Positions 13,745 to 20,674 of a DNA stretch of 20,674 nt are shown piece by piece; the stretch's first letter is position 1, and every line of letters begins with the position of its first letter. This DNA is from Gemmatimonadota bacterium (GTDB taxonomy: Bacteria > Gemmatimonadota > Gemmatimonadetes > Gemmatimonadales > GWC2-71-9), in the NCBI GenBank assembly GCA_003222235.1, contig QHVD01000145.1, positions 1 to 20,674 of the forward strand. Direction: 5' to 3'. The translations under genes were made by a program, and so were the position numbers. The notes under the pieces were generated by a model that did no database searches, was not told the origin of the DNA, and worked only from the letters and a program-made list of their open reading frames with translations.

Positions 13745-15280
13745 TTAACCCGGGGTTCCCCAGCCGCCGCCGCCTGGAGTCTCGATGCGGAGCACGTCGC
13801 CCGGCTCGAGCAGCGTGCCCACCTTCGAGGGGAGCGGCGTCCCGTTCAAGATAGTGCGCCCCGGCGCGCCGTGCCCGCCCCCGGCGGCGCCCTGTGGCGC
13901 GTGGCGCCGGCGCTCGGCGAGGATGCTCGCTTCCATGGGCACGAGCGCCTCGAACTCTCGAATCACGCCGTCCCCTCCGGCCCACTTCCCGGCGCCCCCA
14001 CTCCCCCACCGCAGCGCGTAACCCCGCACGCGCAGCGGATACTCGAGCTCGAGCACCTCGATTGGCGTGTTGCGCGTGTTGGACATGCCCACGTGGACGC
14101 CCGAGGGCCCGGGCGCGGTGGGGGACGCGCCCTGGCCACCGCCGATGGTCTCGTAGTAGGTCCACGCCCGCCCCTCCCGGCCCGAGACGTCCGTCCCGCC
14201 GAAGGTGACGTTGTTCATGGTCCCCTGCCCCTGCGCCGGCACGGCGACGCCCCCGCGCGCGAGCGCGAGAAACACCGTGTCGGCGATCCGCTGCGACGTC
14301 TCGACGTTCCCGGCGGCAACGGCGCTGGGATGTCGCGCATTCACGAGGCACCCCTCCGGCGCCGTCACACGCACCGCGCGCTCCACGCCGCCGTTCGTGG
14401 GTACGTCGGCCGGCAGCAAGGTCCGCACGACGAACAGCACCGCGGAGCGCGCGACCGCAAGCGGGCAGTTCACGTTCCCCCGCGCAGCGGGGGCGGTGCC
14501 GGTGAAGTCCGCGTGAAACGCCCCGTCGCGGATATCCACCCGCACCGTGATCGCCAGATCGGCGTGGTCCACCCCGTCACCCTCGAGCGAATCCGTGGCG
14601 GCGAGTCCCGTAGCCGCGATGCGCCGCAGCGCCTCGCGTGCGCGGCGCTCTGCGTAGACGACGAGGTCCCGGGCCGCGTCCCGCACCGTCGCCCACCCGT
14701 AGCGCTTCACGAGCGCCCGCACCCCATCCGCGCCGCGCTCGACCGCCGCCCGCTGCGCTGCGAGGTCGGCCCGGCGGGCGTCCGGCGTGCGCACGTTGGC
14801 GAGCAGGAGCCGCTCGACTTCGGGCGTCAGCCGGACCGCCGGCAGGATGACCCCCTCGGCGAAGATCTCCCGCGCGCCCGACGGCATGCTGCCCGCCTGA
14901 ACCCCTCCCACGTCGGAATGGTGCGCCCGGACGACGCCGTAACCACCCACGGCGCCCTCGACCTCGATCGCGCCGATGAGCGTGATGTCCGGTAGGTGCG
15001 AGCCCCCCGCGTACGGGTCATTGAGGATAAAGACGTCGCCGGGCTGCGGGTCGAGGGCTCGCACAGCGGCCACAGACTCTGGCATGGCGCCGAGGTGCAC
15101 CGGGATGTGGGCTGCCTGGGCGACCATCGTGCCTTCGGCGTCGAACAGGGCGGCGGAGCAATCGCGCCGCTCCCGGATGTTGGGCGAGACGCTCGAATGG
15201 ATCAGCACGAGTCCCATCTCCTCCGCGATCGAGGCGAAGGCATGACCCATGACCTCGAGGCCAACCGCGTCCAGCGTCAT
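13745..15280 (-). CDS. hyuB: Hydantoinase B / oxoprolinase family protein
   Basis: A 511-residue beta subunit of the HyuA/HyuB (N-methylhydantoinase, 5-oxoprolinase, acetone-carboxylase-like) family, which uses ATP to open cyclic amides or activate ketones. The N-terminal 'ASIAEEMGLVLIHSSVSPNIRERRD', 'MVAQAAHIPVHLGAMPESV', 'GDVFILNDPYAGGSHLPDITL', 'AHHSDVGG', 'NVNCPL' and the C-terminal 'GGGGWG' are all characteristic. The ATG at 15280 is chosen because it overlaps the hyuA stop as ATGA and begins the usual 'MTLDAVGLEVMGHAF' N-terminus; the open frame upstream adds 16 residues without support. The exact substrate cannot be read from sequence. It is paired with hyuA, as is usual for this enzyme. 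Confidence 0.93.
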   Translation of the reverse strand: MTLDAVGLEVMGHAFASIAEEMGLVLIHSSVSPNIRERRDCSAALFDAEGTMVAQAAHIPVHLGAMPESVAAVRALDPQPGDVFILNDPYAGGSHLPDITLIGAIEVEGAVGGYGVVRAHHSDVGGVQAGSMPSGAREIFAEGVILPAVRLTPEVERLLLANVRTPDARRADLAAQRAAVERGADGVRALVKRYGWATVRDAARDLVVYAERRAREALRRIAATGLAATDSLEGDGVDHADLAITVRVDIRDGAFHADFTGTAPAARGNVNCPLAVARSAVLFVVRTLLPADVPTNGGVERAVRVTAPEGCLVNARHPSAVAAGNVETSQRIADTVFLALARGGVAVPAQGQGTMNNVTFGGTDVSGREGRAWTYYETIGGGQGASPTAPGPSGVHVGMSNTRNTPIEVLELEYPLRVRGYALRWGSGGAGKWAGGDGVIREFEALVPMEASILAERRRHAPQGAAGGGHGAPGRTILNGTPLPSKVGTLLEPGDVLRIETPGGGGWGTPG

Positions 15281-17277
15281 CGCCGCTGCAGCACCAGGGC
15301 CCCCGAGGGGTGGGCGGTGCCCCGCCACCCGGGCTCGATCAGCCCAGTGGCATCGCGGCCGGCGGCGACGGCGGGGCCGTCCAGCGTCACGCCGGGGGCG
15401 AGGTCGTCGAGGGACCAGACGCCCGCCGTGAGCCGTTCGCCGCTCAGGGTGATGGCACGGCGACCCACCGGCGCGCGCGCGCTACGCTTCGCCGCCGCGA
15501 ACTGCGGCAGCGGCCCCTCCCGCAGCGCGACGACTCGCAAGTTCACGATTTCGATCGGTTGGCCGCTTCCTGTGTGTCCGTAGCGCGTCCGGTGCGCGGC
15601 CCGGAACGCGTCCGCGATCTCCCGGGGATCGTCCTCGGTCACCGGGACCGTCAGCTCATACCCCTGCCCCGCGAACCGACAGTCGGCGAACCTCAGACAG
15701 GCGGCGCCCGGCGCCTGCCGGGCCGCCTCCATCAGGATGGAGGTGTAGGCGCGTCCGATTTCCCGCGCGTCGAGCTGGCCGAGCGGGCGATGAAACGACG
15801 CAAGCACGTCCACTCGCTCGGCCGCGGCCGCCAGTCCGAGGGCGCTCAGCACCCCCGGATGGGGCGGGATGACGATCGAGCCGATGCCGAGCGCGTCGGC
15901 GAGGGCGCAGCCGAACAGCGGGCCTGCGCCCCCGAAGACGAGGAGCGCCATGCGGCGCGGGTCGAGCCCGCGCGCTACGCTCACCCGCTTGAGCGCCCGG
16001 GCCATCACCGCCGTCGCCACCGCGACGATCCCCCCAGCGATCCCCGCCGCCCCGCCGGCTCCCCCCACGACCGGACCGAGCGCCGCCACCGCACCCTCGG
16101 CCGCCGCCGGATCGAGCCGCACGGCGTCCGCGAGCGGGCTCGAGGCATCAAACCAGCCAAGCACGAGGCATGCATCGGTCACTGTCGGCCGGGTGCCGCC
16201 GCGACCGTAGCACGCCGGACCGGGGATTGCGCCCGCGCTGTCGGGGCCGACCTTGAGAGCGCCGCCGTCGTCGACCCGAGCGATGCTGCCCCCGCCTGCG
16301 CTCACCGACTCGATGAGGATCGATGGCAGCGCGATTGGGATTCCCGCAATCGAACCCTCTCCCGGAGCCGCCCCGCCTCCATCAGTTACGGCCGCTCCCC
16401 CGGTCACGAGGCTGGCATCGGCGCTGGTGCCGCCCATGTCCAGCGCGAGGAGCTCAGTGAAACCCACGGCCGCGCCGACGAGTCGCGCACCCACGACGCC
16501 TCCGGCGGGACCCGACAGCGCGAGCGACGCGGCGCGCCCCGCGGCCGCCGCCGGGTCGAGCGTACCACCGGCCGATGTCATTATACGGAGCGCAGGCACG
16601 CCGCGGGCGTGCACGTCCCGATCGAGACGCGACAGATACGCGGAAACCTTCGGCCGCAGGTACGCCTCGGCGACCGTCGTGCTCGTGCGCTCGAACTCAC
16701 GGAACAGCGGGAGCACCTCGTGGCTCGCGGCGACCGGGACGCCGGGCGCCGCCGCCCGCAACGCCGCGGCGATGCGGCGCTCGTGCTCGGGATACCGGAA
16801 CGCGAACAGGAAGGCCACCGCCACGGCCTGCGGCTCGAGCTCCCGCACCGCCGCGACCACCCGCGCGACCTCCGCGTCGGTGAGCGACTCGAGCGCCCCC
16901 CCGGGCCCCATCCGCTCGGCGACCCCCACGACGCAGCGCCGCGCCACGAGCGGAGCCGGGTGATCGCCCGCCAGATCGTACAGATCGGCTCGGTCCTGGC
17001 GCCTGAGCCACAGCAGGTCCTCGAAGCCGTGCGTGGTCACCAGCACGACGCGCGCGCCGGTGCGCTCCAGCAGGGCATTGGTGGCGATGGTGGTCCCATG
17101 AACCAGGAGGTCGATCGGGGGCCGGGGACGGCCGCCATCCAGCGCATCGAGCGCCCGAAACATCCCGACCGCCGGGTCGTCCGGGGTCGTCACGACCTTG
17201 CGGACCTCGATTGCGCCGTCCTCGCGCAACGCGACGAGGTCGGTGAAGGTGCCGCCGACGTCGACGCCGACCCTCAC
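15277..17277 (-). CDS. hyuA: Hydantoinase A / oxoprolinase family protein
   Basis: A 666-residue ATP-binding alpha subunit partnering HyuB. It starts with the nucleotide-binding 'VGVDVGGTFTDLV' (DVGGTFTD, 6-13), then 'VHGTTIATNALLERTGA', 'TSAGG', 'LSGPAGGVVGA' (GPAGG, 256-260), 'LALDMGGTSAD' (280-287), 'GPACYGRGGTRPTVTDA' and 'VFGGAGPL', in family order and usual length. Several GTG codons cluster at the start (17286, 17283, 17277). The one at 17277 is chosen because GGAAGG ends 9 bases before it and the others are too close. The frame is open much further upstream only because the heptamer repeat has no stops. It lies 142 bases downstream of lnt, and most of that gap is the repeat element. 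Confidence 0.93.
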   Translation of the reverse strand: MRVGVDVGGTFTDLVALREDGAIEVRKVVTTPDDPAVGMFRALDALDGGRPRPPIDLLVHGTTIATNALLERTGARVVLVTTHGFEDLLWLRRQDRADLYDLAGDHPAPLVARRCVVGVAERMGPGGALESLTDAEVARVVAAVRELEPQAVAVAFLFAFRYPEHERRIAAALRAAAPGVPVAASHEVLPLFREFERTSTTVAEAYLRPKVSAYLSRLDRDVHARGVPALRIMTSAGGTLDPAAAAGRAASLALSGPAGGVVGARLVGAAVGFTELLALDMGGTSADASLVTGGAAVTDGGGAAPGEGSIAGIPIALPSILIESVSAGGGSIARVDDGGALKVGPDSAGAIPGPACYGRGGTRPTVTDACLVLGWFDASSPLADAVRLDPAAAEGAVAALGPVVGGAGGAAGIAGGIVAVATAVMARALKRVSVARGLDPRRMALLVFGGAGPLFGCALADALGIGSIVIPPHPGVLSALGLAAAAERVDVLASFHRPLGQLDAREIGRAYTSILMEAARQAPGAACLRFADCRFAGQGYELTVPVTEDDPREIADAFRAAHRTRYGHTGSGQPIEIVNLRVVALREGPLPQFAAAKRSARAPVGRRAITLSGERLTAGVWSLDDLAPGVTLDGPAVAAGRDATGLIEPGWRGTAHPSGALVLQRR

Positions 17278-17303
17278 CGCCACCACCCTTCCACCACCAC
17301 AAT

Positions 17304-17415
17304 GCGGAGTGCGGAGTGCGGAGTGCGGAATTGAAGGGGCGGGTCGATCCCCGACGCAGGCCGTCGGGCTCGACCCCGGTGGGATCCACTCCGCACTCCG
17401 CACTCCGCACTCCGC
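17304..17415 (-). repeat. Heptamer-armed inverted repeat element, copy 2
   Basis: Plus-strand left arm 17304-17331 is GCGGAGT three times then GCGGAAT. Right arm 17388-17415 is ACTCCGC four times. The arms form a 28-bp stem with one imperfect position. The 56-nt core contains an inner hairpin, GGGTCGATCCCCGACG (17341-17356) with 17362-17376, apart from one bulge and one mismatch. A 17-nt block of the core (17341-17357) matches the core of the first copy (3211-3227) at 15 positions. It occupies the gap between lnt (stop 5 bases away) and hyuA (start 26 bases away), so it would be transcribed in any lnt-hyuA message. Confidence 0.93.
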
Positions 17416-17419
17416 ACTT

Positions 17420-18970
17420 TCAGGGGCCTCGCCTCCACCCCTGCACCGCCACCACGCCGGCGAACCCAACCGTGGCCAGCACGCAGAGCGTCCCCACCCA
17501 GTCTCCGAGGCGCACGTACAGGGTGACGACGTCGCTCGTGCGCAGCCGACCGGCGACAGCCGCCTCCTGCTCGAGGCCCGTCCGCTCATGCGTCCCGCCC
17601 AGCGGGTCGACGAACTCGGAGATTCCGTCGTTCGCGGCGCGCGCGATCCCGAGCCGCGTCTCGATCGCCCGCAGCACGAGGTGGCTCGCATGCTGGTACG
17701 GCCCGGCGGAACGGCCGAACCAGGCGTCGTTCGTGATGTTGACCAGGAAGTCCGCGCCGGAGCGCCGGTACTTGCGCGGCAGGTCCTCGAAGGCCGATTC
17801 GTAACAGATGAGGACCCCGAACCGGCCGATGCGCGCCCGATAGACGGGCAGATCGCGTCCCCGGGCGAATCCGCCGGACCAGCGGCCGAGGCCCGGCAGG
17901 CTGCGGAACAGCCGGACGGGGAAGAACGGCACCCGCTCGACGACGGGAACGAGGTAGTGCTTGCCGTACACGGGCGCCGCGCGCCAGCTCCCCGTGGAGT
18001 CGTAGAAGAACGCCGCGTTGTAGGAATCGTACGATCCGCCGGGATGCCAGGTGGCATAAATGCCGCCCGTGAGGATCGGGGTCCGGCTGTCCCGAGCGAG
18101 CGCCGCGAATTGCGCGTCCCAGGCGGGCTGCCCCGCGAGCCAACCTGGAATCGCCGCTTCGGGCCAGACGAGCAGATCGAGGTGGGAGCCCGCGAGCGCG
18201 CGGCGCGACATCCCGACGAGCTTTGCAACCACGCTGTCCGCGTGCGCCGGGTCCCATTTTTCGCGGAAGCCTTCATTCGGCTGAATCAGCCCAACCGTGC
18301 CGACCTCGCGCAGCGGCAGCGTCCGGGCGCGCCACTGTCCGTAACCGAAGGCGAGCAACACCGTCGCCGTCACCACCGCGACGCGCCCCACACGCGGGCG
18401 CCACGCGCCGCGTGGGACGCACGCTTCCGCCAGCATCACATTGCACCATGCCACCCACAGCGTCACGCCCCGCGCGCCGGCGAGATCAGCCCACTGCACG
18501 AGCGCGGGTGCGTCCGCGAGCGAGGTCCCAAGGCCAAGCCATGGAAACCGGATGTCGCCCTGGTGGCCGACGATCCACTCCAGAGCGGTCCAGGCGATGG
18601 GGAACACCACCCAGAGCGGCGCCGATGGCACCTGCACGCGCGCCCGCACCACGAGCCAGAACAGCGCCGCATGCCACAGGCCGAAGATGCAGATGGTCGC
18701 CAGGTACCCGAGGGCGGACAGCGGGGTGAAGTGCCACAAGGCGACGACCAGCCAGTACAGGACCAGGCCCTGTGACAGGAAGCCGTACCAGAACCCCGCG
18801 CGCAGCGCCCCGCGGAGGTCTCGCTCCCGCTCGAGCTCGCGCAGCAGCACGACCGCCGGCGCGAGGGCGACGAAGCTGAGCACCGGCAGACGGAACGGCG
18901 GGTAGCTCAGCGCGAGCAGCACCGCGCCCAGCGCGATGAGGAGCGCCGCCCGCCGGGACGGACCGCTCAC
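17420..18970 (-). CDS. lnt: Apolipoprotein N-acyltransferase
   Basis: Adds the third acyl chain to the N-terminal cysteine of lipoproteins at the inner membrane. The 516-residue protein has several N-terminal membrane segments (about residues 8-210, including 'WYGFLSQGLVLYWLVVAL') and a periplasmic nitrilase-fold domain (about 225-490). The Glu-Lys-Cys triad is visible: E271 in VWPEAAIPG, K337 in YGKHYLVPVVE and C389 in LICYESAF. NITNDAWFG (411-419) and GPYQH are also conserved. The final hydrophobic segment is near 485-510. The GTG at 18970 overlaps the preceding stop as GTGA. Length and triad positions closely match E. coli Lnt (E267, K335, C387). It works in the same pathway as the LolA-like protein elsewhere in this window. 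Confidence 0.95.
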   Translation of the reverse strand: MSGPSRRAALLIALGAVLLALSYPPFRLPVLSFVALAPAVVLLRELERERDLRGALRAGFWYGFLSQGLVLYWLVVALWHFTPLSALGYLATICIFGLWHAALFWLVVRARVQVPSAPLWVVFPIAWTALEWIVGHQGDIRFPWLGLGTSLADAPALVQWADLAGARGVTLWVAWCNVMLAEACVPRGAWRPRVGRVAVVTATVLLAFGYGQWRARTLPLREVGTVGLIQPNEGFREKWDPAHADSVVAKLVGMSRRALAGSHLDLLVWPEAAIPGWLAGQPAWDAQFAALARDSRTPILTGGIYATWHPGGSYDSYNAAFFYDSTGSWRAAPVYGKHYLVPVVERVPFFPVRLFRSLPGLGRWSGGFARGRDLPVYRARIGRFGVLICYESAFEDLPRKYRRSGADFLVNITNDAWFGRSAGPYQHASHLVLRAIETRLGIARAANDGISEFVDPLGGTHERTGLEQEAAVAGRLRTSDVVTLYVRLGDWVGTLCVLATVGFAGVVAVQGWRRGP

Positions 18971-19974
18971 AGCAGCACGTCGCGCCCTTCGTCCGCCGAG
19001 CGGTAGATGGCCTCCAAGACCCGATGCAGGGCGAGCTGGTCGCGGGGCGGCGGGGCGTTCACGTCACCCTTGATCACGGCGGTGAAATACGTCCACTCGG
19101 CCCGATACGACTGTACGAACAGCGTCTCGCGCCCGGTGGCGCCGGTCGGCGTCACATCGGTGGGAGTGCCGTGCACATCCTTGAACACGCGTAGCGGTTG
19201 GAGGCTCGCCGAGCCCTTGGTGCCGACGAGATCGAACCAGAAGCGCTCGGCCTCGCCCATGTGGCGCCAGCTCACGTCCATCGAGATGGACACGCCGTTC
19301 TCGCACACCACCAGCGCCGTCGCCATGTCCTCCAGGCCGTCCTTGCTCTGTCCGATCATGTTCGCGGACACCCGCTTGGGCGCGGGCCAACCGGCGAGCC
19401 ACAGGCCGAGGTCCAAGAGCAGGAGCCCGAGGTCGAGAAAGGCGCCGCCCCCCGCCTCCTGGCGACGCAGCCGCCAGCCGAGCAGCTGCCGGCTCGGCTG
19501 AAACGTGTACCAGCCGCCGCGGATCGCCTGCAGCGGGCCGATGTCGCCGCCCGCGAGAAAGCCGCGCACCGCTTGCACGTCGGACCGGAAACGATGGTTC
19601 ATCCCCACCATCACCCGCCGGCCGTACTTCTCGCTCGCCTGCAGTACCCGCTCCACGCCGGCGACGCTGAGGGCGAGCGGCCGCTCGCACAGCACGTGCG
19701 CGCCAGCGGCGACGGAGCGCACCACGTGGATCTCGTGCAGGTGGTTTGGCGTGCAGATCGTCACCACGTGCGGGTGCGTGTAGCGGAGCACGTCTTCGAT
19801 GTCGTCGAACGTTTCCTTGACGTCGAAGCGCCCCGCGAGCGCCTGGGCCTTGCCGATGTCGTTGTCGCAGATCGCCGCCACCTCGACGCCGGCCAGCTTG
19901 CGGAGCACGGGGAGATGTGCCACCTGCGCGATGGCGCCTGCGCCGACTACCGCAACGCGGATCGGCTCGCTCAC
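18967..19974 (-). CDS. Gfo/Idh/MocA-like protein lacking catalytic Lys and His
   Basis: A 335-residue protein with an N-terminal Rossmann fold (VAVVGAGAIAQ, GxGxxA at 11-16) and the C-terminal alpha/beta domain of the glucose-fructose oxidoreductase/inositol dehydrogenase family. Family landmarks are 'ICTPNHLH', 'CERPLAL' and 'GGGAFLDLGLLLLDLGLWLAGWP'. The normally invariant Lys of the EKP motif is Arg here (E97-R98-P99), and the His of the DxGxHxxD motif is Leu at 185 (D181 is kept). Active members use that Lys and His in hydride transfer, so this one may be catalytically dead or have a different role. The GTG at 19974 is chosen from the GTGA overlap with the upstream stop and the family N-terminus. 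It is cotranscribed with lnt and the barrel protein. Confidence 0.88.
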   Translation of the reverse strand: MSEPIRVAVVGAGAIAQVAHLPVLRKLAGVEVAAICDNDIGKAQALAGRFDVKETFDDIEDVLRYTHPHVVTICTPNHLHEIHVVRSVAAGAHVLCERPLALSVAGVERVLQASEKYGRRVMVGMNHRFRSDVQAVRGFLAGGDIGPLQAIRGGWYTFQPSRQLLGWRLRRQEAGGGAFLDLGLLLLDLGLWLAGWPAPKRVSANMIGQSKDGLEDMATALVVCENGVSISMDVSWRHMGEAERFWFDLVGTKGSASLQPLRVFKDVHGTPTDVTPTGATGRETLFVQSYRAEWTYFTAVIKGDVNAPPPRDQLALHRVLEAIYRSADEGRDVLL

Positions 19975-20642
19975 CGCCTGGCCCGGCCGCCGGCCCACCG
20001 ATACATGGCCCCGGTGCGCAGGCTGACCGTCGAGAGCCCGCTCGACAGCACCCCCCGCGAATCGAACGTCAGGCGCCACCGCCCCGCGCCCACTTCGACG
20101 CCGAGGGTGCCGTTCAGCCCCGCGGTCACGGAGTTGAGCGCGTCCTGCACGAAGGTGCCGTCGATCGCCGGGCCGCTGCCGTGCCGCACGTGCGCCCCGA
20201 GCCCGACCCCCAGGTACGCGGTCACGGCGTGCCCTTGAGGCAGCATGTACTGCAGGTCGAGGTCAGCGGTGACGTCGCTCCACGTGATGGGTCCCAGGTC
20301 GATCGTGTCGTCTCCGGTCGGGTCTCTCACGACGCTGCGGAGCCGGTCGGCAAAGCGCCGCCGCGCCCCCGAGCTCAAGTCGGCGTGGAAGTAGGAGAGG
20401 CCGAGCAGGACGCGCACCTTGGGCGCGACGAATCCGTAGTCGACCCGCACGCCTCCGGTCAACGTCCCCAGGATGTTGTTGCCCCCGAGTGGTCCGACGT
20501 CGACCTGGACGGCGCTGGGGCGCAGGTTCTCGGAAGAAAACTGGTTGAGGATTCCCTGGGCGGTCACCCGATCCGGCGAACCGGCGGATGCGAGCACTGC
20601 GACGGCCAGTGCCGTTCCAACGGCCTTAGTACAAGCGCTCAA
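19971..20642 (-). CDS. Secreted protein, probable outer-membrane beta-barrel
   Basis: A 223-residue protein I cannot assign to a named family. It has a signal peptide (positive 'TKAVG', hydrophobic 'TALAVAVLASAG', then a likely cleavage after 'VTA' before QG) and then alternating short strands ending in a C-terminal strand 'TVSLRTGAMYRWAGG'. Glycine-rich strands such as 'GGVRVDYGFV', 'VRVLLGLSYF', 'VTAYLGVGLGAHVR' and 'GLNGTLGVEVGAGRWRLTFD' suggest an 8-stranded opacity-like barrel. The start is TTG at 20642, with GGGAA 6 bases upstream. The frame stays open to the window edge, so a longer N-terminus cannot be excluded. Its TGA overlaps the next gene's GTG. Neighbours Lnt and the Gfo-like protein give no specific function. 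Confidence 0.75.
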   Translation of the reverse strand: MSACTKAVGTALAVAVLASAGSPDRVTAQGILNQFSSENLRPSAVQVDVGPLGGNNILGTLTGGVRVDYGFVAPKVRVLLGLSYFHADLSSGARRRFADRLRSVVRDPTGDDTIDLGPITWSDVTADLDLQYMLPQGHAVTAYLGVGLGAHVRHGSGPAIDGTFVQDALNSVTAGLNGTLGVEVGAGRWRLTFDSRGVLSSGLSTVSLRTGAMYRWAGGRARR

Positions 20643-20674
20643 GCTTTGTTCCCGGGAAGTACGTCGCCAGTATC

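Noticed and set aside
15310..17334. Long plus-strand open frame of 674 codons
   Set aside because: It is antisense to hyuA, low-complexity, without recognisable domains. The minus-strand gene has all family motifs.
17278..18276. N-terminal extension of hyuA through the repeat and into lnt
   Set aside because: The frame is open only because the heptamers and GC-rich DNA lack stops. The family N-terminus VGVDVGGTFTD begins near 17277 with a good ribosome binding site.

Overview
The window is 20.7 kb of GC-rich, gene-dense bacterial chromosome. Gene content (Crp/Fnr regulator, Lnt and LolA of a lipid-exporting Gram-negative envelope, an outer-membrane barrel protein, GTG/TTG starts, start/stop overlaps) suggests a soil or sediment Gram-negative bacterium. 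Gemmatimonadota or a related phylum is my best guess, but it is an inference from style and not proven. No rRNA, tRNA, CRISPR or insertion sequence is seen, and no gene-free stretch exceeds 300 bases.

Layout. (1) Positions 1-3913, plus strand: the C-terminal part of SMC, an MBL-fold hydrolase, a type I-beta DAHP synthase (start of aromatic amino acid synthesis) and a LolA-family lipoprotein carrier. (2) Positions 3870-9582, minus strand: a compact seven-gene operon read in the order rpmE, prfA, prmC, ylbF-like, tmk, S41 C-terminal processing protease, Rossmann/DUF2520 protein. Nearly every junction is a start/stop overlap, and a plausible sigma70-type promoter lies at 9626-9655. prfA and prmC belong together because PrmC methylates the release factor GGQ motif. 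(3) Positions 9676-13380, plus strand: a divergent Crp/Fnr-type regulator, a second MBL-fold hydrolase broken by a frameshift, and a large GAF/HD-GYP-like signalling protein with an unusual insertion. (4) Positions 13377-20642, minus strand: outer-membrane barrel protein, Gfo/Idh/MocA-like protein, apolipoprotein N-acyltransferase (Lnt), then hyuA, hyuB and a half-size TauE/SafE permease. The first three are joined by GTGA overlaps and hyuA/hyuB by an ATGA overlap.

The most interesting structure is not a gene. Two copies of a 112-114 bp element (3172-3285 and 17304-17415) each consist of four tandem heptamers (GCGGAGT), a 56-58 nt core, and four inverted heptamers (ATTCCGC or ACTCCGC), forming a 28-bp stem. 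The two cores share a 17-nt block with 15 identities. In both copies the differences between arms become G-U wobbles in the RNA that would be transcribed, and A-C mismatches on the other strand, which hints at a structured RNA. One copy lies between lnt and hyuA. The other runs into lolA and supplies its apparent start and part of its signal peptide. A third, degenerate array of a different heptamer (TTCCACG) sits inside prmC and encodes an insertion. A heptamer whose three reading phases lack stops encodes the same seven-residue peptide in every frame, so such arrays can invade genes without breaking them.

Other points: the Gfo/Idh/MocA protein has lost both the catalytic Lys and His (likely a pseudoenzyme), the second MBL gene is frameshifted inside its metal site, and the HD-GYP-like domain carries about 110 extra residues.
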